This document shows, piece by piece, positions 39,601 through 53,852 of a stretch of DNA of 64,000 nt; within the stretch, counting starts at the first letter, position 1, and each line of letters opens with the position of its first letter. Both the position numbers and the translations under genes were made by a program. The DNA lies in NCBI GenBank assembly GCA_945643635.1, contig CALZFC010000160.1, forward strand, positions 1-64,000, given 5' to 3'. Origin of the DNA: Allodiplogaster sudhausi (taxonomy: Eukaryota; Nematoda; Chromadorea; Rhabditida; Diplogasteridae). Under the pieces are notes generated by a model that did no database searches, was not told where the DNA came from, and saw nothing but the letters and a program-made list of their open reading frames with translations.

Positions 39601-41051
39601 TTGTCTAAAATTGACCATATCTTTTTTTCTAATGATTCAAAGTGGTCCGAATTGTATTTAAACGAACCGTCTTGACGAGATCTAACTATGCATACCTTCA
39701 CTAGTAGAATACCTATCATGACTTGGCCAGAACATGTCAAAATGTGATTTTATCTAAAATTGACCATATCTTTTTTTTGTCTAAAATTGACCATATCTTT
39801 TTTTCTGATGATTCAAAGTGGTCCGAATTGTATTTAAACGAACCGTCTTGACGAGATCTAACTATGCATACCTTCACTAGTAGAATACCTATCACGACTT
39901 GGCCAGAACATGTCAAAATGTGAATTTATCTAAAATTGACCATATCTTTTTTTGTCTAAAATTGACCATATCTTTTTTTCTGATGATTCAAAGTGGTCCG
40001 AATTGTATTTAAACGAACCGTCTTGACGAGATCTAACTATGCATACCTTCACTAGTAGAAGAATACCTATCATGACTTGGCCAGAACATGTCAAAATGTG
40101 ATTTTATCTAAAATTGACCATATCTTTTTTTTGTCTAAAATTGACCATATCTTTTTTTCTGATGATTCAAAGTGGTCCGAATTGTATTTAAACGAACCGT
40201 CTTGACGAGATCTAACTATGCATACCTTCACTAGTAGAATACCTATCACGACTTGGCCAGAACATGTCAAAATGTGATTTATCTAAAATTGACCATATCT
40301 TTTTTTTGTCTAAAATTGACCATATCTTTTTTTCTAATGATTCAAAGTGGTCCGAATTGTATTTAAACGAACCGTCTTGACGAGATCTAACTATGCATAC
40401 CTTCACTAGTAGAATACCTATCATGACTTGGCCAGAACATGTCAAAATGTGATTTATCTAAAATTGACCATATCTTTTTTTGTCTAAAATTGACCATATC
40501 TTTTTTTCTAATGATTCAAAGTGGTCCGAATTGTATTTAAACGAACCGTCTTGACGAGATCTAACTATGCATACCTTCACTAGTAGAATACCTATCATGA
40601 CTTGGCCAGAACATGTCAAAATGTGATTTATCTAAAATTGACCATATCTTTTTTTTGTCTAAAATTGACCATATCTTTTTTTCTGATGATTCAAAGTGGT
40701 CCGAATTGTATTTAAACGAACCGTCTTGACGAGATCTAACTATGCATACCTTCACTAGTAGAATACCTATCACGACTTGGCCAGAACATGTCAAAATGTG
40801 AATTTGTCTAAAATTGACCATATCTTTTTTTTGTCTAACATTGACCATATCTTTTTTTCTAATGATTCAAAGTGGTCCGAATTGTATTTAAACGAACCGT
40901 CTTGACGAGATCTAACTATGCATACCTTCACTAGTAGAATACCTATCATGACTTGGCCAGAACATGTCAAAATGTGATTTATCTAAAATTGACCATATCT
41001 TTTTTTGTCTAAAATTGACCATATCTTTTTTTCTGATGATTCAAAGTGGTC

Positions 41052-41199
41052 CGAATTGTATTTAAACGAACCGTCTTGACGAGATCTAACTATGCATACC
41101 TTCACTAGTAGAATACCTATCATGACTTGGCCAGAACATGTCAAAATGTGATTTATCTAAAATTGACCATATCTTTTTTTCTAATGATTCAAAGTGGTC
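41052..41199 (+). repeat. Short 148 bp monomer with one sub-repeat, ACATGTC form
   Basis: It has the length and single sub-repeat of the 148 bp class, but keeps ACATGTC where most of the others have ACATTTC. This could be an independent loss of a sub-repeat from type 3, or a 148 bp copy partly converted by a neighbour. A +AGA type 1 monomer follows, as with the other short monomers. Confidence 0.87.
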
Positions 41200-44197
41200 C
41201 GAATTGTATTTAAACGAACCGTCTTGACGAGATCTAACTATGCATACCTTCACTAGTAGAAGAATACCTATCATGACTTGGCCAGAACATGTCAAAATGT
41301 GATTTTATCTAAAATTGACCATATCTTTTTTTTGTCTAAAATTGACCATATCTTTTTTTCTGATGATTCAAAGTGGTCCGAATTGTATTTAAACGAACCG
41401 TCTTGACGAGATCTAACTATGCATACCTTCACTAGTAGAATACCTATCATGACTTGGCCAGAACATGTCAAAATGTGATTTATCTAAAATTGACCATATC
41501 TTTTTTTGTCTAAAATTGACCATATCTTTTTTTTCTAATGATTCAAAGTGGTCCGAATTGTATTTAAACGAACCGTCTTGACGAGATCTAACTATGCATA
41601 CCTTCACTAGTAGAATACCTATCATGACTTGGCCAGAACATGTCAAAATGTGATTTTATCTAAAATTGACCATATCTTTTTTTTGTCTAAAATTGACCAT
41701 ATCTTTTTTTCTGATGATTCAAAGTGGTCCGAATTGTATTTAAACGAACCGTCTTGACGAGATCTAACTATGCATACCTTCACTAGTAGAATACCTATCA
41801 TGACTTGGCCAGAACATGTCAAAATGTGATTTTATCTAAAATTGACCATATCTTTTTTTTGTCTAAAATTGACCATATCTTTTTTTCTGATGATTCAAAG
41901 TGGTCCGAATTGTATTTAAACGAACCGTCTTGACGAGATCTAACTATGCATACCTTCACTAGTAGAATACCTATCATGACTTGGCCAGAACATGTCAAAA
42001 TGTGATTTATCTAAAATTGACCATATCTTTTTTTGTCTAAAATTGACCATATCTTTTTTTCTAATGATTCAAAGTGGTCCGAATTGTATTTAAACGAACC
42101 GTCTTGACGAGATCTAACTATGCATACCTTCACTAGTAGAATACCTATCATGACTTGGCCAGAACATGTCAAAATGTGATTTTATCTAAAATTGACCATA
42201 TCTTTTTTTTGTCTAAAATTGACCATATCTTTTTTTCTGATGATTCAAAGTGGTCCGAATTGTATTTAAACGAACCGTCTTGACGAGATCTAACTATGCA
42301 TACCTTCACTAGTAGAATACCTATCATGACTTGGCCAGAACATGTCAAAATGTGATTTATCTAAAATTGACCATATCTTTTTTTGTCTAAAATTGACCAT
42401 ATCTTTTTTTCTAATGATTCAAAGTGGTCCGAATTGTATTTAAACGAACCGTCTTGACGAGATCTAACTATGCATACCTTCACTAGTAGAAGAATACCTA
42501 TCATGACTTGGCCAGAACATGTCAAAATGTGATTTTATCTAAAATTGACCATATCTTTTTTTTGTCTAAAATTGACCATATCTTTTTTTCTGATGATTCA
42601 AAGTGGTCCGAATTGTATTTAAACGAACCGTCTTGACGAGATCTAACTATGCATACCTTCACTAGTAGAATACCTATCACGACTTGGCCAGAACATGTCA
42701 AAATGTGAATTTGTCTAAAATTGACCATATCTTTTTTTGTCTAACATTGACCATATCTTTTTTTTCTAATGATTCAAAGTGGTCCGAATTGTATTTAAAC
42801 GAACCGTCTTGACGAGATCTAACTATGCATACCTTCACTAGTAGAATACCTATCACGACTTGGCCAGAACATGTCAAAATGTGATTTTATCTAAAATTGA
42901 CCATATCTTTTTTTTGTCTAAAATTGACCATATCTTTTTTTCTGATGATTCAAAGTGGTCCGAATTGTATTTAAACGAACCGTCTTGACGAGATCTAACT
43001 ATGCATACCTTCACTAGTAGAATACCTATCATGACTTGGCCAGAACATGTCAAAATGTGATTTTATCTAAAATTGACCATATCTTTTTTTTGTCTAAAAT
43101 TGACCATATCTTTTTTTCTGATGATTCAAAGTGGTCCGAATTGTATTTAAACGAACCGTCTTGACGAGATCTAACTATGCATACCTTCACTAGTAGAATA
43201 CCTATCATGACTTGGCCAGAACATGTCAAAATGTGATTTTATCTAAAATTGACCATATCTTTTTTTTGTCTAAAATTGACCATATCTTTTTTTCTGATGA
43301 TTCAAAGTGGTCCGAATTGTATTTAAACGAACCGTCTTGACGAGATCTAACTATGCATACCTTCACTAGTAGAAGAATACCTATCATGACTTGGCCAGAA
43401 CATGTCAAAATGTGATTTTATCTAAAATTGACCATATCTTTTTTTTGTCTAAAATTGACCATATCTTTTTTTCTGATGATTCAAAGTGGTCCGAATTGTA
43501 TTTAAACGAACCGTCTTGACGAGATCTAACTATGCATACCTTCACTAGTAGAATACCTATCATGACTTGGCCAGAACATGTCAAAATGTGATTTATCTAA
43601 AATTGACCATATCTTTTTTTGTCTAAAATTGACCATATCTTTTTTTCTAATGATTCAAAGTGGTCCGAATTGTATTTAAACGAACCGTCTTGACGAGATC
43701 TAACTATGCATACCTTCACTAGTAGAAGAATACCTATCATGACTTGGCCAGAACATGTCAAAATGTGATTTTATCTAAAATTGACCATATCTTTTTTTTG
43801 TCTAAAATTGACCATATCTTTTTTTCTGATGATTCAAAGTGGTCCGAATTGTATTTAAACGAACCGTCTTGACGAGATCTAACTATGCATACCTTCACTA
43901 GTAGAATACCTATCATGACTTGGCCAGAACATGTCAAAATGTGATTTATCTAAAATTGACCATATCTTTTTTTGTCTAAAATTGACCATATCTTTTTTTC
44001 TAATGATTCAAAGTGGTCCGAATTGTATTTAAACGAACCGTCTTGACGAGATCTAACTATGCATACCTTCACTAGTAGAAGAATACCTATCATGACTTGG
44101 CCAGAACATGTCAAAATGTGATTTTATCTAAAATTGACCATATCTTTTTTTTGTCTAAAATTGACCATATCTTTTTTTCTGATGATTCAAAGTGGTC

Positions 44198-47020
44198 CGA
44201 ATTGTATTTAAACGAACCGTCTTGACGAGATCTAACTATGCATACCTTCACTAGTAGAAGAATACCTATCACGACTTGGCCAGAACATGTCAAAATGTGA
44301 ATTTGTCTAAAATTGACCATATCTTTTTTTGTCTAACATTGACCATATCTTTTTTTTCTAATGATTCAAAGTGGTCCGAATTGTATTTAAACGAACCGTC
44401 TTGACGAGATCTAACTATGCATACCTTCACTAGTAGAATACCTATCACGACTTGGCCAGAACATGTCAAAATGTGATTTTATCTAAAATTGACCATATCT
44501 TTTTTTTGTCTAAAATTGACCATATCTTTTTTTCTGATGATTCAAAGTGGTCCGAATTGTATTTAAACGAACCGTCTTGACGAGATCTAACTATGCATAC
44601 CTTCACTAGTAGAAGAATACCTATCATGACTTGGCCAGAACATGTCAAAATGTGATTTTATCTAAAATTGACCATATCTTTTTTTTGTCTAAAATTGACC
44701 ATATCTTTTTTTCTGATGATTCAAAGTGGTCCGAATTGTATTTAAACGAACCGTCTTGACGAGATCTAACTATGCATACCTTCACTAGTAGAATACCTAT
44801 CACGACTTGGCCAGAACATGTCAAAATGTGAATTTGTCTAAAATTGACCATATCTTTTTTTGTCTAACATTGACCATATCTTTTTTTTCTGATGATTCAA
44901 AGTGGTCCGAATTGTATTTAAACGAACCGTCTTGACGAGATCTAACTATGCATACCTTCACTAGTAGAATACCTATCACGACTTGGCCAGAACATGTCAA
45001 AATGTGATTTTGTCTAAAATTGACCATATCTTTTTTTTGTCTAAAATTGACCATATCTTTTTTTCTGATGATTCAAAGTGGTCCGAATTGTATTTAAACG
45101 AACCGTCTTGACGAGATCTAACTATGCATACCTTCACTAGTAGAATACCTATCATGACTTGGCCAGAACATGTCAAAATGTGATTTATCTAAAATTGACC
45201 ATATCTTTTTTTGTCTAAAATTGACCATATCTTTTTTTCTAATGATTCAAAGTGGTCCGAATTGTATTTAAACGAACCGTCTTGACGAGATCTAACTATG
45301 CATACCTTCACTAGTAGAAGAATACCTATCATGACTTGGCCAGAACATGTCAAAATGTGATTTATCTAAAATTGACCATATCTTTTTTTTGTCTAAAATT
45401 GACCATATCTTTTTTTCTGATGATTCAAAGTGGTCCGAATTGTATTTAAACGAACCGTCTTGACGAGATCTAACTATGCATACCTTCACTAGTAGAATAC
45501 CTATCATGACTTGGCCAGAACATGTCAAAATGTGATTTATCTAAAATTGACCATATCTTTTTTTGTCTAAAATTGACCATATCTTTTTTTCTAATGATTC
45601 AAAGTGGTCCGAATTGTATTTAAACGAACCGTCTTGACGAGATCTAACTATGCATACCTTCACTAGTAGAAGAATACCTATCATGACTTGGCCAGAACAT
45701 GTCAAAATGTGATTTTATCTAAAATTGACCATATCTTTTTTTTGTCTAAAATTGACCATATCTTTTTTTCTGATGATTCAAAGTGGTCCGAATTGTATTT
45801 AAACGAACCGTCTTGACGAGATCTAACTATGCATACCTTCACTAGTAGAAGAATACCTATCATGACTTGGCCAGAACATGTCAAAATGTGATTTTATCTA
45901 AAATTGACCATATCTTTTTTTTGTCTAAAATTGACCATATCTTTTTTTCTGATGATTCAAAGTGGTCCGAATTGTATTTAAACGAACCGTCTTGACGAGA
46001 TCTAACTATGCATACCTTCACTAGTAGAATACCTATCATGACTTGGCCAGAACATGTCAAAATGTGATTTATCTAAAATTGACCATATCTTTTTTTGTCT
46101 AAAATTGACCATATCTTTTTTTCTGATGATTCAAAGTGGTCCGAATTGTATTTAAACGAACCGTCTTGACGAGATCTAACTATGCATACCTTCACTAGTA
46201 GAAGAATACCTATCATGACTTGGCCAGAACATGTCAAAATGTGATTTTATCTAAAATTGACCATATCTTTTTTTTGTCTAAAATTGACCATATCTTTTTT
46301 TCTGATGATTCAAAGTGGTCCGAATTGTATTTAAACGAACCGTCTTGACGAGATCTAACTATGCATACCTTCACTAGTAGAATACCTATCATGACTTGGC
46401 CAGAACATGTCAAAATGTGATTTATCTAAAATTGACCATATCTTTTTTTGTCTAAAATTGACCATATCTTTTTTTCTAATGATTCAAAGTGGTCCGAATT
46501 GTATTTAAACGAACCGTCTTGACGAGATCTAACTATGCATACCTTCACTAGTAGAATACCTATCACGACTTGGCCAGAACATGTCAAAATGTGAATTTGT
46601 CTAAAATTGACCATATCTTTTTTTGTCTAACATTGACCATATCTTTTTTTCTGATGATTCAAAGTGGTCCGAATTGTATTTAAACGAACCGTCTTGACGA
46701 GATCTAACTATGCATACCTTCACTAGTAGAATACCTATCACGACTTGGCCAGAACATGTCAAAATGTGAATTTGTCTAAAATTGACCATATCTTTTTTTT
46801 GTCTAAAATTGACCATATCTTTTTTTCTAATGATTCAAAGTGGTCCGAATTGTATTTAAACGAACCGTCTTGACGAGATCTAACTATGCATACCTTCACT
46901 AGTAGAATACCTATCATGACTTGGCCAGAACATGTCAAAATGTGATTTATCTAAAATTGACCATATCTTTTTTTTGTCTAAAATTGACCATATCTTTTTT
47001 TCTGATGATTCAAAGTGGTC
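44198..47020. repeat. 16-monomer HOR unit, copy 1 (2823 bp)
   Basis: Sixteen monomers whose order of variants matches the next 2824 bp. Shared landmarks include +AGA insertions in monomers 1, 3, 7, 9, 10 and 12, CACGAC in monomers 1, 2, 4, 5, 14 and 15, and GATTTATC in monomers 6, 8, 11, 13 and 16. Copy 1 differs from copy 2 at, for example, monomer 5 (GATTTTGTC versus GAATTTGTC) and monomer 7 (GATTTATC/TAAAATT versus GAATTTGTC/TAACATT). No gene is present. Confidence 0.82.
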
Positions 47021-49844
47021 CGAATTGTATTTAAACGAACCGTCTTGACGAGATCTAACTATGCATACCTTCACTAGTAGAAGAATACCTATCACGACTT
47101 GGCCAGAACATGTCAAAATGTGAATTTGTCTAAAATTGACCATATCTTTTTTTGTCTAACATTGACCATATCTTTTTTTTCTAATGATTCAAAGTGGTCC
47201 GAATTGTATTTAAACGAACCGTCTTGACGAGATCTAACTATGCATACCTTCACTAGTAGAATACCTATCACGACTTGGCCAGAACATGTCAAAATGTGAT
47301 TTTATCTAAAATTGACCATATCTTTTTTTTGTCTAAAATTGACCATATCTTTTTTTCTGATGATTCAAAGTGGTCCGAATTGTATTTAAACGAACCGTCT
47401 TGACGAGATCTAACTATGCATACCTTCACTAGTAGAAGAATACCTATCATGACTTGGCCAGAACATGTCAAAATGTGATTTTATCTAAAATTGACCATAT
47501 CTTTTTTTTGTCTAAAATTGACCATATCTTTTTTTCTGATGATTCAAAGTGGTCCGAATTGTATTTAAACGAACCGTCTTGACGAGATCTAACTATGCAT
47601 ACCTTCACTAGTAGAATACCTATCACGACTTGGCCAGAACATGTCAAAATGTGAATTTGTCTAAAATTGACCATATTTTTTTTTGTCTAACATTGACCAT
47701 ATCTTTTTTTTCTAATGATTCAAAGTGGTCCGAATTGTATTTAAACGAACCGTCTTGACGAGATCTAACTATGCATACCTTCACTAGTAGAATACCTATC
47801 ACGACTTGGCCAGAACATGTCAAAATGTGAATTTGTCTAAAATTGACCATATCTTTTTTTTGTCTAAAATTGACCATATCTTTTTTTCTGATGATTCAAA
47901 GTGGTCCGAATTGTATTTAAACGAACCGTCTTGACGAGATCTAACTATGCATACCTTCACTAGTAGAATACCTATCATGACTTGGCCAGAACATGTCAAA
48001 ATGTGATTTATCTAAAATTGACCATATCTTTTTTTGTCTAAAATTGACCATATCTTTTTTTCTAATGATTCAAAGTGGTCCGAATTGTATTTAAACGAAC
48101 CGTCTTGACGAGATCTAACTATGCATACCTTCACTAGTAGAAGAATACCTATCATGACTTGGCCAGAACATGTCAAAATGTGAATTTGTCTAAAATTGAC
48201 CATATCTTTTTTTTGTCTAACATTGACCATATCTTTTTTTCTAATGATTCAAAGTGGTCCGAATTGTATTTAAACGAACCGTCTTGACGAGATCTAACTA
48301 TGCATACCTTCACTAGTAGAATACCTATCATGACTTGGCCAGAACATGTCAAAATGTGATTTATCTAAAATTGACCATATCTTTTTTTGTCTAAAATTGA
48401 CCATATCTTTTTTTCTAATGATTCAAAGTGGTCCGAATTGTATTTAAACGAACCGTCTTGACGAGATCTAACTATGCATACCTTCACTAGTAGAAGAATA
48501 CCTATCATGACTTGGCCAGAACATGTCAAAATGTGATTTTATCTAAAATTGACCATATCTTTTTTTTGTCTAAAATTGACCATATCTTTTTTTCTGATGA
48601 TTCAAAGTGGTCCGAATTGTATTTAAACGAACCGTCTTGACGAGATCTAACTATGCATACCTTCACTAGTAGAAGAATACCTATCATGACTTGGCCAGAA
48701 CATGTCAAAATGTGATTTTATCTAAAATTGACCATATCTTTTTTTTGTCTAAAATTGACCATATCTTTTTTTCTGATGATTCAAAGTGGTCCGAATTGTA
48801 TTTAAACGAACCGTCTTGACGAGATCTAACTATGCATACCTTCACTAGTAGAATACCTATCATGACTTGGCCAGAACATGTCAAAATGTGATTTATCTAA
48901 AATTGACCATATCTTTTTTTGTCTAAAATTGACCATATCTTTTTTTCTGATGATTCAAAGTGGTCCGAATTGTATTTAAACGAACCGTCTTGACGAGATC
49001 TAACTATGCATACCTTCACTAGTAGAAGAATACCTATCATGACTTGGCCAGAACATGTCAAAATGTGATTTTATCTAAAATTGACCATATCTTTTTTTTG
49101 TCTAAAATTGACCATATCTTTTTTTCTGATGATTCAAAGTGGTCCGAATTGTATTTAAACGAACCGTCTTGACGAGATCTAACTATGCATACCTTCACTA
49201 GTAGAATACCTATCATGACTTGGCCAGAACATGTCAAAATGTGATTTATCTAAAATTGACCATATCTTTTTTTGTCTAAAATTGACCATATCTTTTTTTC
49301 TGATGATTCAAAGTGGTCCGAATTGTATTTAAACGAACCGTCTTGACGAGATCTAACTATGCATACCTTCACTAGTAGAATACCTATCACGACTTGGCCA
49401 GAACATGTCAAAATGTGAATTTGTCTAAAATTGACCATATCTTTTTTTGTCTAACATTGACCATATCTTTTTTTCTGATGATTCAAAGTGGTCCGAATTG
49501 TATTTAAACGAACCGTCTTGACGAGATCTAACTATGCATACCTTCACTAGTAGAATACCTATCACGACTTGGCCAGAACATGTCAAAATGTGAATTTGTC
49601 TAAAATTGACCATATCTTTTTTTTGTCTAACATTGACCATATCTTTTTTTCTAATGATTCAAAGTGGTCCGAATTGTATTTAAACGAACCGTCTTGACGA
49701 GATCTAACTATGCATACCTTCACTAGTAGAATACCTATCATGACTTGGCCAGAACATGTCAAAATGTGATTTATCTAAAATTGACCATATCTTTTTTTTG
49801 TCTAAAATTGACCATATCTTTTTTTCTGATGATTCAAAGTGGTC
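47021..49844. repeat. 16-monomer HOR unit, copy 2 (2824 bp)
   Basis: Direct tandem copy of 44198-47020, adjacent with no spacer. Monomer-by-monomer correspondence holds through all sixteen positions, apart from a few sites that look like replacement by another monomer type, including monomer 4 (CATATTTT and a CTAATG tail). The pattern stops at 49845, where the expected +AGA CACGAC monomer is replaced by a CATGAC GATTTATC monomer. Confidence 0.82.
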
Positions 49845-51075
49845 CGAATTGTATTTAAACGAACCGTCTTGACGAGATCTAACTATGCATACCTTCACTA
49901 GTAGAATACCTATCATGACTTGGCCAGAACATGTCAAAATGTGATTTATCTAAAATTGACCATATCTTTTTTTGTCTAAAATTGACCATATCTTTTTTTC
50001 TGATGATTCAAAGTGGTCCGAATTGTATTTAAACGAACCGTCTTGACGAGATCTAACTATGCATACCTTCACTAGTAGAATACCTATCACGACTTGGCCA
50101 GAACATGTCAAAATGTGATTTGTCTAAAATTGACCATATCTTTTTTTGTCTAACATTGACCATATCTTTTTTTCTGATGATTCAAAGTGGTCCGAATTGT
50201 ATTTAAACGAACCGTCTTGACGAGATCTAACTATGCATACCTTCACTAGTAGAATACCTATCATGACTTGGCCAGAACATGTCAAAATGTGATTTTATCT
50301 AAAATTGACCATATCTTTTTTTGTCTAAAATTGACCATATCTTTTTTTCTGATGATTCAAAGTGGTCCGAATTGTATTTAAACGAACCGTCTTGACGAGA
50401 TCTAACTATGCATACCTTCACTAGTAGAAGAATACCTATCATGACTTGGCCAGAACATGTCAAAATGTGATTTTATCTAAAATTGACCATATCTTTTTTT
50501 TGTCTAAAATTGACCATATCTTTTTTTCTGATGATTCAAAGTGGTCCGAATTGTATTTAAACGAACCGTCTTGACGAGATCTAACTATGCATACCTTCAC
50601 TAGTAGAATACCTATCACGACTTGGCCAGAACATGTCAAAATGTGAATTTGTCTAAAATTGACCATATCTTTTTTTGTCTAACATTGACCATATCTTTTT
50701 TTCTAATGATTCAAAGTGGTCCGAATTGTATTTAAACGAACCGTCTTGACGAGATCTAACTATGCATACCTTCACTAGTAGAATACCTATCACGACTTGG
50801 CCAGAACATGTCAAAATGTGATTTTATCTAAAATTGACCATATCTTTTTTTGTCTAAAATTGACCATATCTTTTTTTCTGATGATTCAAAGTGGTCCGAA
50901 TTGTATTTAAACGAACCGTCTTGACGAGATCTAACTATGCATACCTTCACTAGTAGAAGAATACCTATCATGACTTGGCCAGAACATGTCAAAATGTGAT
51001 TTTATCTAAAATTGACCATATCTTTTTTTTGTCTAAAATTGACCATATCTTTTTTTCTGATGATTCAAAGTGGTC
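49845..51075. repeat. Seven ordinary monomers between HOR blocks
   Basis: Seven monomers of types 1, 2 and 3 link the 16-monomer duplication to the first 8-monomer unit. A CACGAC GATTTGTC monomer lies near 50110 and +AGA type 1 monomers near 50430 and 50960. I see no gene and no HOR period within this stretch. Confidence 0.7.
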
Positions 51076-51223
51076 CGAATTGTATTTAAACGAACCGTCT
51101 TGACGAGATCTAACTATGCATACCTTCACTAGTAGAATACCTATCATGACTTGGCCAGAACATTTCAAAATGTGATTTATCTAAAATTGACCATATCTTT
51201 TTTTCTAATGATTCAAAGTGGTC
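51076..51223 (+). repeat. Short 148 bp monomer with one sub-repeat
   Basis: A single TTGACCATATC unit, ACATTTC in place of ACATGTC and a CTAATG tail; it matches 20414-20561 at these sites. It opens an 8-monomer unit. Confidence 0.9.
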
Positions 51224-52465
51224 CGAATTGTATTTAAACGAACCGTCTTGACGAGATCTAACTATGCATACCTTCACTAGTAGAAGAATACCTATCATGA
51301 CTTGGCCAGAACATGTCAAAATGTGATTTTATCTAAAATTGACCATATCTTTTTTTTGTCTAAAATTGACCATATCTTTTTTTCTGATGATTCAAAGTGG
51401 TCCGAATTGTATTTAAACGAACCGTCTTGACGAGATCTAACTATGCATACCTTCACTAGTAGAATACCTATCACGACTTGGCCAGAACATGTCAAAATGT
51501 GATTTATCTAAAATTGACCATATCTTTTTTTGTCTAAAATTGACCATATCTTTTTTTCTGATGATTCAAAGTGGTCCGAATTGTATTTAAACGAACCGTC
51601 TTGACGAGATCTAACTATGCATACCTTCACTAGTAGAAGAATACCTATCATGACTTGGCCAGAACATGTCAAAATGTGATTTTATCTAAAATTGACCATA
51701 TCTTTTTTTTGTCTAAAATTGACCATATCTTTTTTTCTGATGATTCAAAGTGGTCCGAATTGTATTTAAACGAACCGTCTTGACGAGATCTAACTATGCA
51801 TACCTTCACTAGTAGAGAATACCTATCACGACTTGGCCAGAACATGTCAAAATGTGAATTTGTCTAAAATTGACCATATCTTTTTTTTGTCTAACATTGA
51901 CCATATCTTTTTTTTCTAATGATTCAAAGTGGTCCGAATTGTATTTAAACGAACCGTCTTGACGAGATCTAACTATACATACCTTCACTAGTAGAATACC
52001 TATCACGACTTGGCCAGAACATGTCAAAATGTGAATTTGTCTAAAATTGACCATATCTTTTTTTGTCTAACATTGACCATATCTTTTTTTTCTAATGATT
52101 CAAAGTGGTCCGAATTGTATTTAAACGAACCGTCTTGACGAGATCTAACTATGCATACCTTCACTAGTAGAATACCTATCACGACTTGGCCAGAACATGT
52201 CAAAATGTGATTTTATCTAAAATTGACCATATCTTTTTTTTGTCTAAAATTGACCATATCTTTTTTTCTGATGATTCAAAGTGGTCCGAATTGTATTTAA
52301 ACGAACCGTCTTGACGAGATCTAACTATGCATACCTTCACTAGTAGAAGAATACCTATCATGACTTGGCCAGAACATGTCAAAATGTGATTTTATCTAAA
52401 ATTGACCATATCTTTTTTTTGTCTAAAATTGACCATATCTTTTTTTCTGATGATTCAAAGTGGTC
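51076..52465. repeat. 8-monomer HOR unit (1390 bp)
   Basis: The unit begins with a 148 bp ACATTTC monomer (51076-51223). It continues with +AGA type 1, CACGAC GATTTATC, +AGA type 1, an AGTAGAGAAT type 2, an ATACAT type 2, CACGAC type 1 and +AGA type 1. The next 148 bp monomer starts exactly 1390 bp later. This ordered set of rare insertions makes the unit easy to follow to 64 kb. Confidence 0.82.
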
Positions 52466-53852
52466 CGAATTGTATTTAAACGAACCGTCTTGACGAGATC
52501 TAACTATGCATACCTTCACTAGTAGAATACCTATCATGACTTGGCCAGAACATTTCAAAATGTGATTTATCTAAAATTGACCATATCTTTTTTTCTAATG
52601 ATTCAAAGTGGTCCGAATTGTATTTAAACGAACCGTCTTGACGAGATCTAACTATGCATACCTTCACTAGTAGAAGAATACCTATCATGACTTGGCCAGA
52701 ACATGTCAAAATGTGATTTTATCTAAAATTGACCATATCTTTTTTTTGTCTAAAATTGACCATATCTTTTTTTCTGATGATTCAAAGTGGTCCGAATTGT
52801 ATTTAAACGAACCGTCTTGACGAGATCTAACTATGCATACCTTCACTAGTAGAATACCTATCACGACTTGGCCAGAACATGTCAAAATGTGATTTTATCT
52901 AAAATTGACCATATCTTTTTTTGTCTAAAATTGACCATATCTTTTTTTCTGATGATTCAAAGTGGTCCGAATTGTATTTAAACGAACCGTCTTGACGAGA
53001 TCTAACTATGCATACCTTCACTAGTAGAAGAATACCTATCATGACTTGGCCAGAACATGTCAAAATGTGATTTTATCTAAAATTGACCATATCTTTTTTT
53101 TGTCTAAAATTGACCATATCTTTTTTTCTGATGATTCAAAGTGGTCCGAATTGTATTTAAACGAACCGTCTTGACGAGATCTAACTATGCATACCTTCAC
53201 TAGTAGAGAATACCTATCACGACTTGGCCAGAACATGTCAAAATGTGAATTTGTCTAAAATTGACCATATCTTTTTTTGTCTAACATTGACCATATCTTT
53301 TTTCTGATGATTCAAAGTGGTCCGAATTGTATTTAAACGAACCGTCTTGACGAGATCTAACTATACATACCTTCACTAGTAGAATACCTATCACGACTTG
53401 GCCAGAACATGTCAAAATGTGAATTTGTCTAAAATTGACCATATCTTTTTTTTGTCTAACATTGACCATATCTTTTTTTTCTAATGATTCAAAGTGGTCC
53501 GAATTGTATTTAAACGAACCGTCTTGACGAGATCTAACTATGCATACCTTCACTAGTAGAATACCTATCATGACTTGGCCAGAACATGTCAAAATGTGAT
53601 TTATCTAAAATTGACCATATCTTTTTTTTGTCTAAAATTGACCATATCTTTTTTTCTAATGATTCAAAGTGGTCCGAATTGTATTTAAACGAACCGTCTT
53701 GACGAGATCTAACTATGCATACCTTCACTAGTAGAAGAATACCTATCATGACTTGGCCAGAACATGTCAAAATGTGATTTTATCTAAAATTGACCATATC
53801 TTTTTTTGTCTAAAATTGACCATATCTTTTTTTCTGATGATTCAAAGTGGTC
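52466..53852. repeat. 8-monomer HOR unit (1387 bp)
   Basis: It repeats the order of the preceding unit: a 148 bp ACATTTC monomer (52466-52613), +AGA type 1, CACGAC GATTTTATC, +AGA type 1, AGTAGAGAAT type 2 with a shortened T tract near 53300, ATACAT type 2, then a CATGAC GATTTATC monomer and a +AGA type 1. The last two positions and the third differ from the first unit. Confidence 0.8.

Larger units (their letters stand above)
31080..44197. repeat. Satellite domain: homogeneous type 1/type 3 mixture
   Basis: About 75 monomers, mostly CATGAC types 1 and 3; type 2 is sparse (for example near 32040, 32740, 35890, 36240, 39040 and 42690). Most neighbours are nearly identical and indels outside T tracts are rare. 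No single HOR period holds throughout. A run of about five monomers beginning near 35105 resembles one near 38250, and a shorter run near 41379 resembles its start. The exceptions to the uniformity are the rearranged monomer at 36512-36667 and the short monomer at 41052-41199. No gene is present. Confidence 0.7.
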
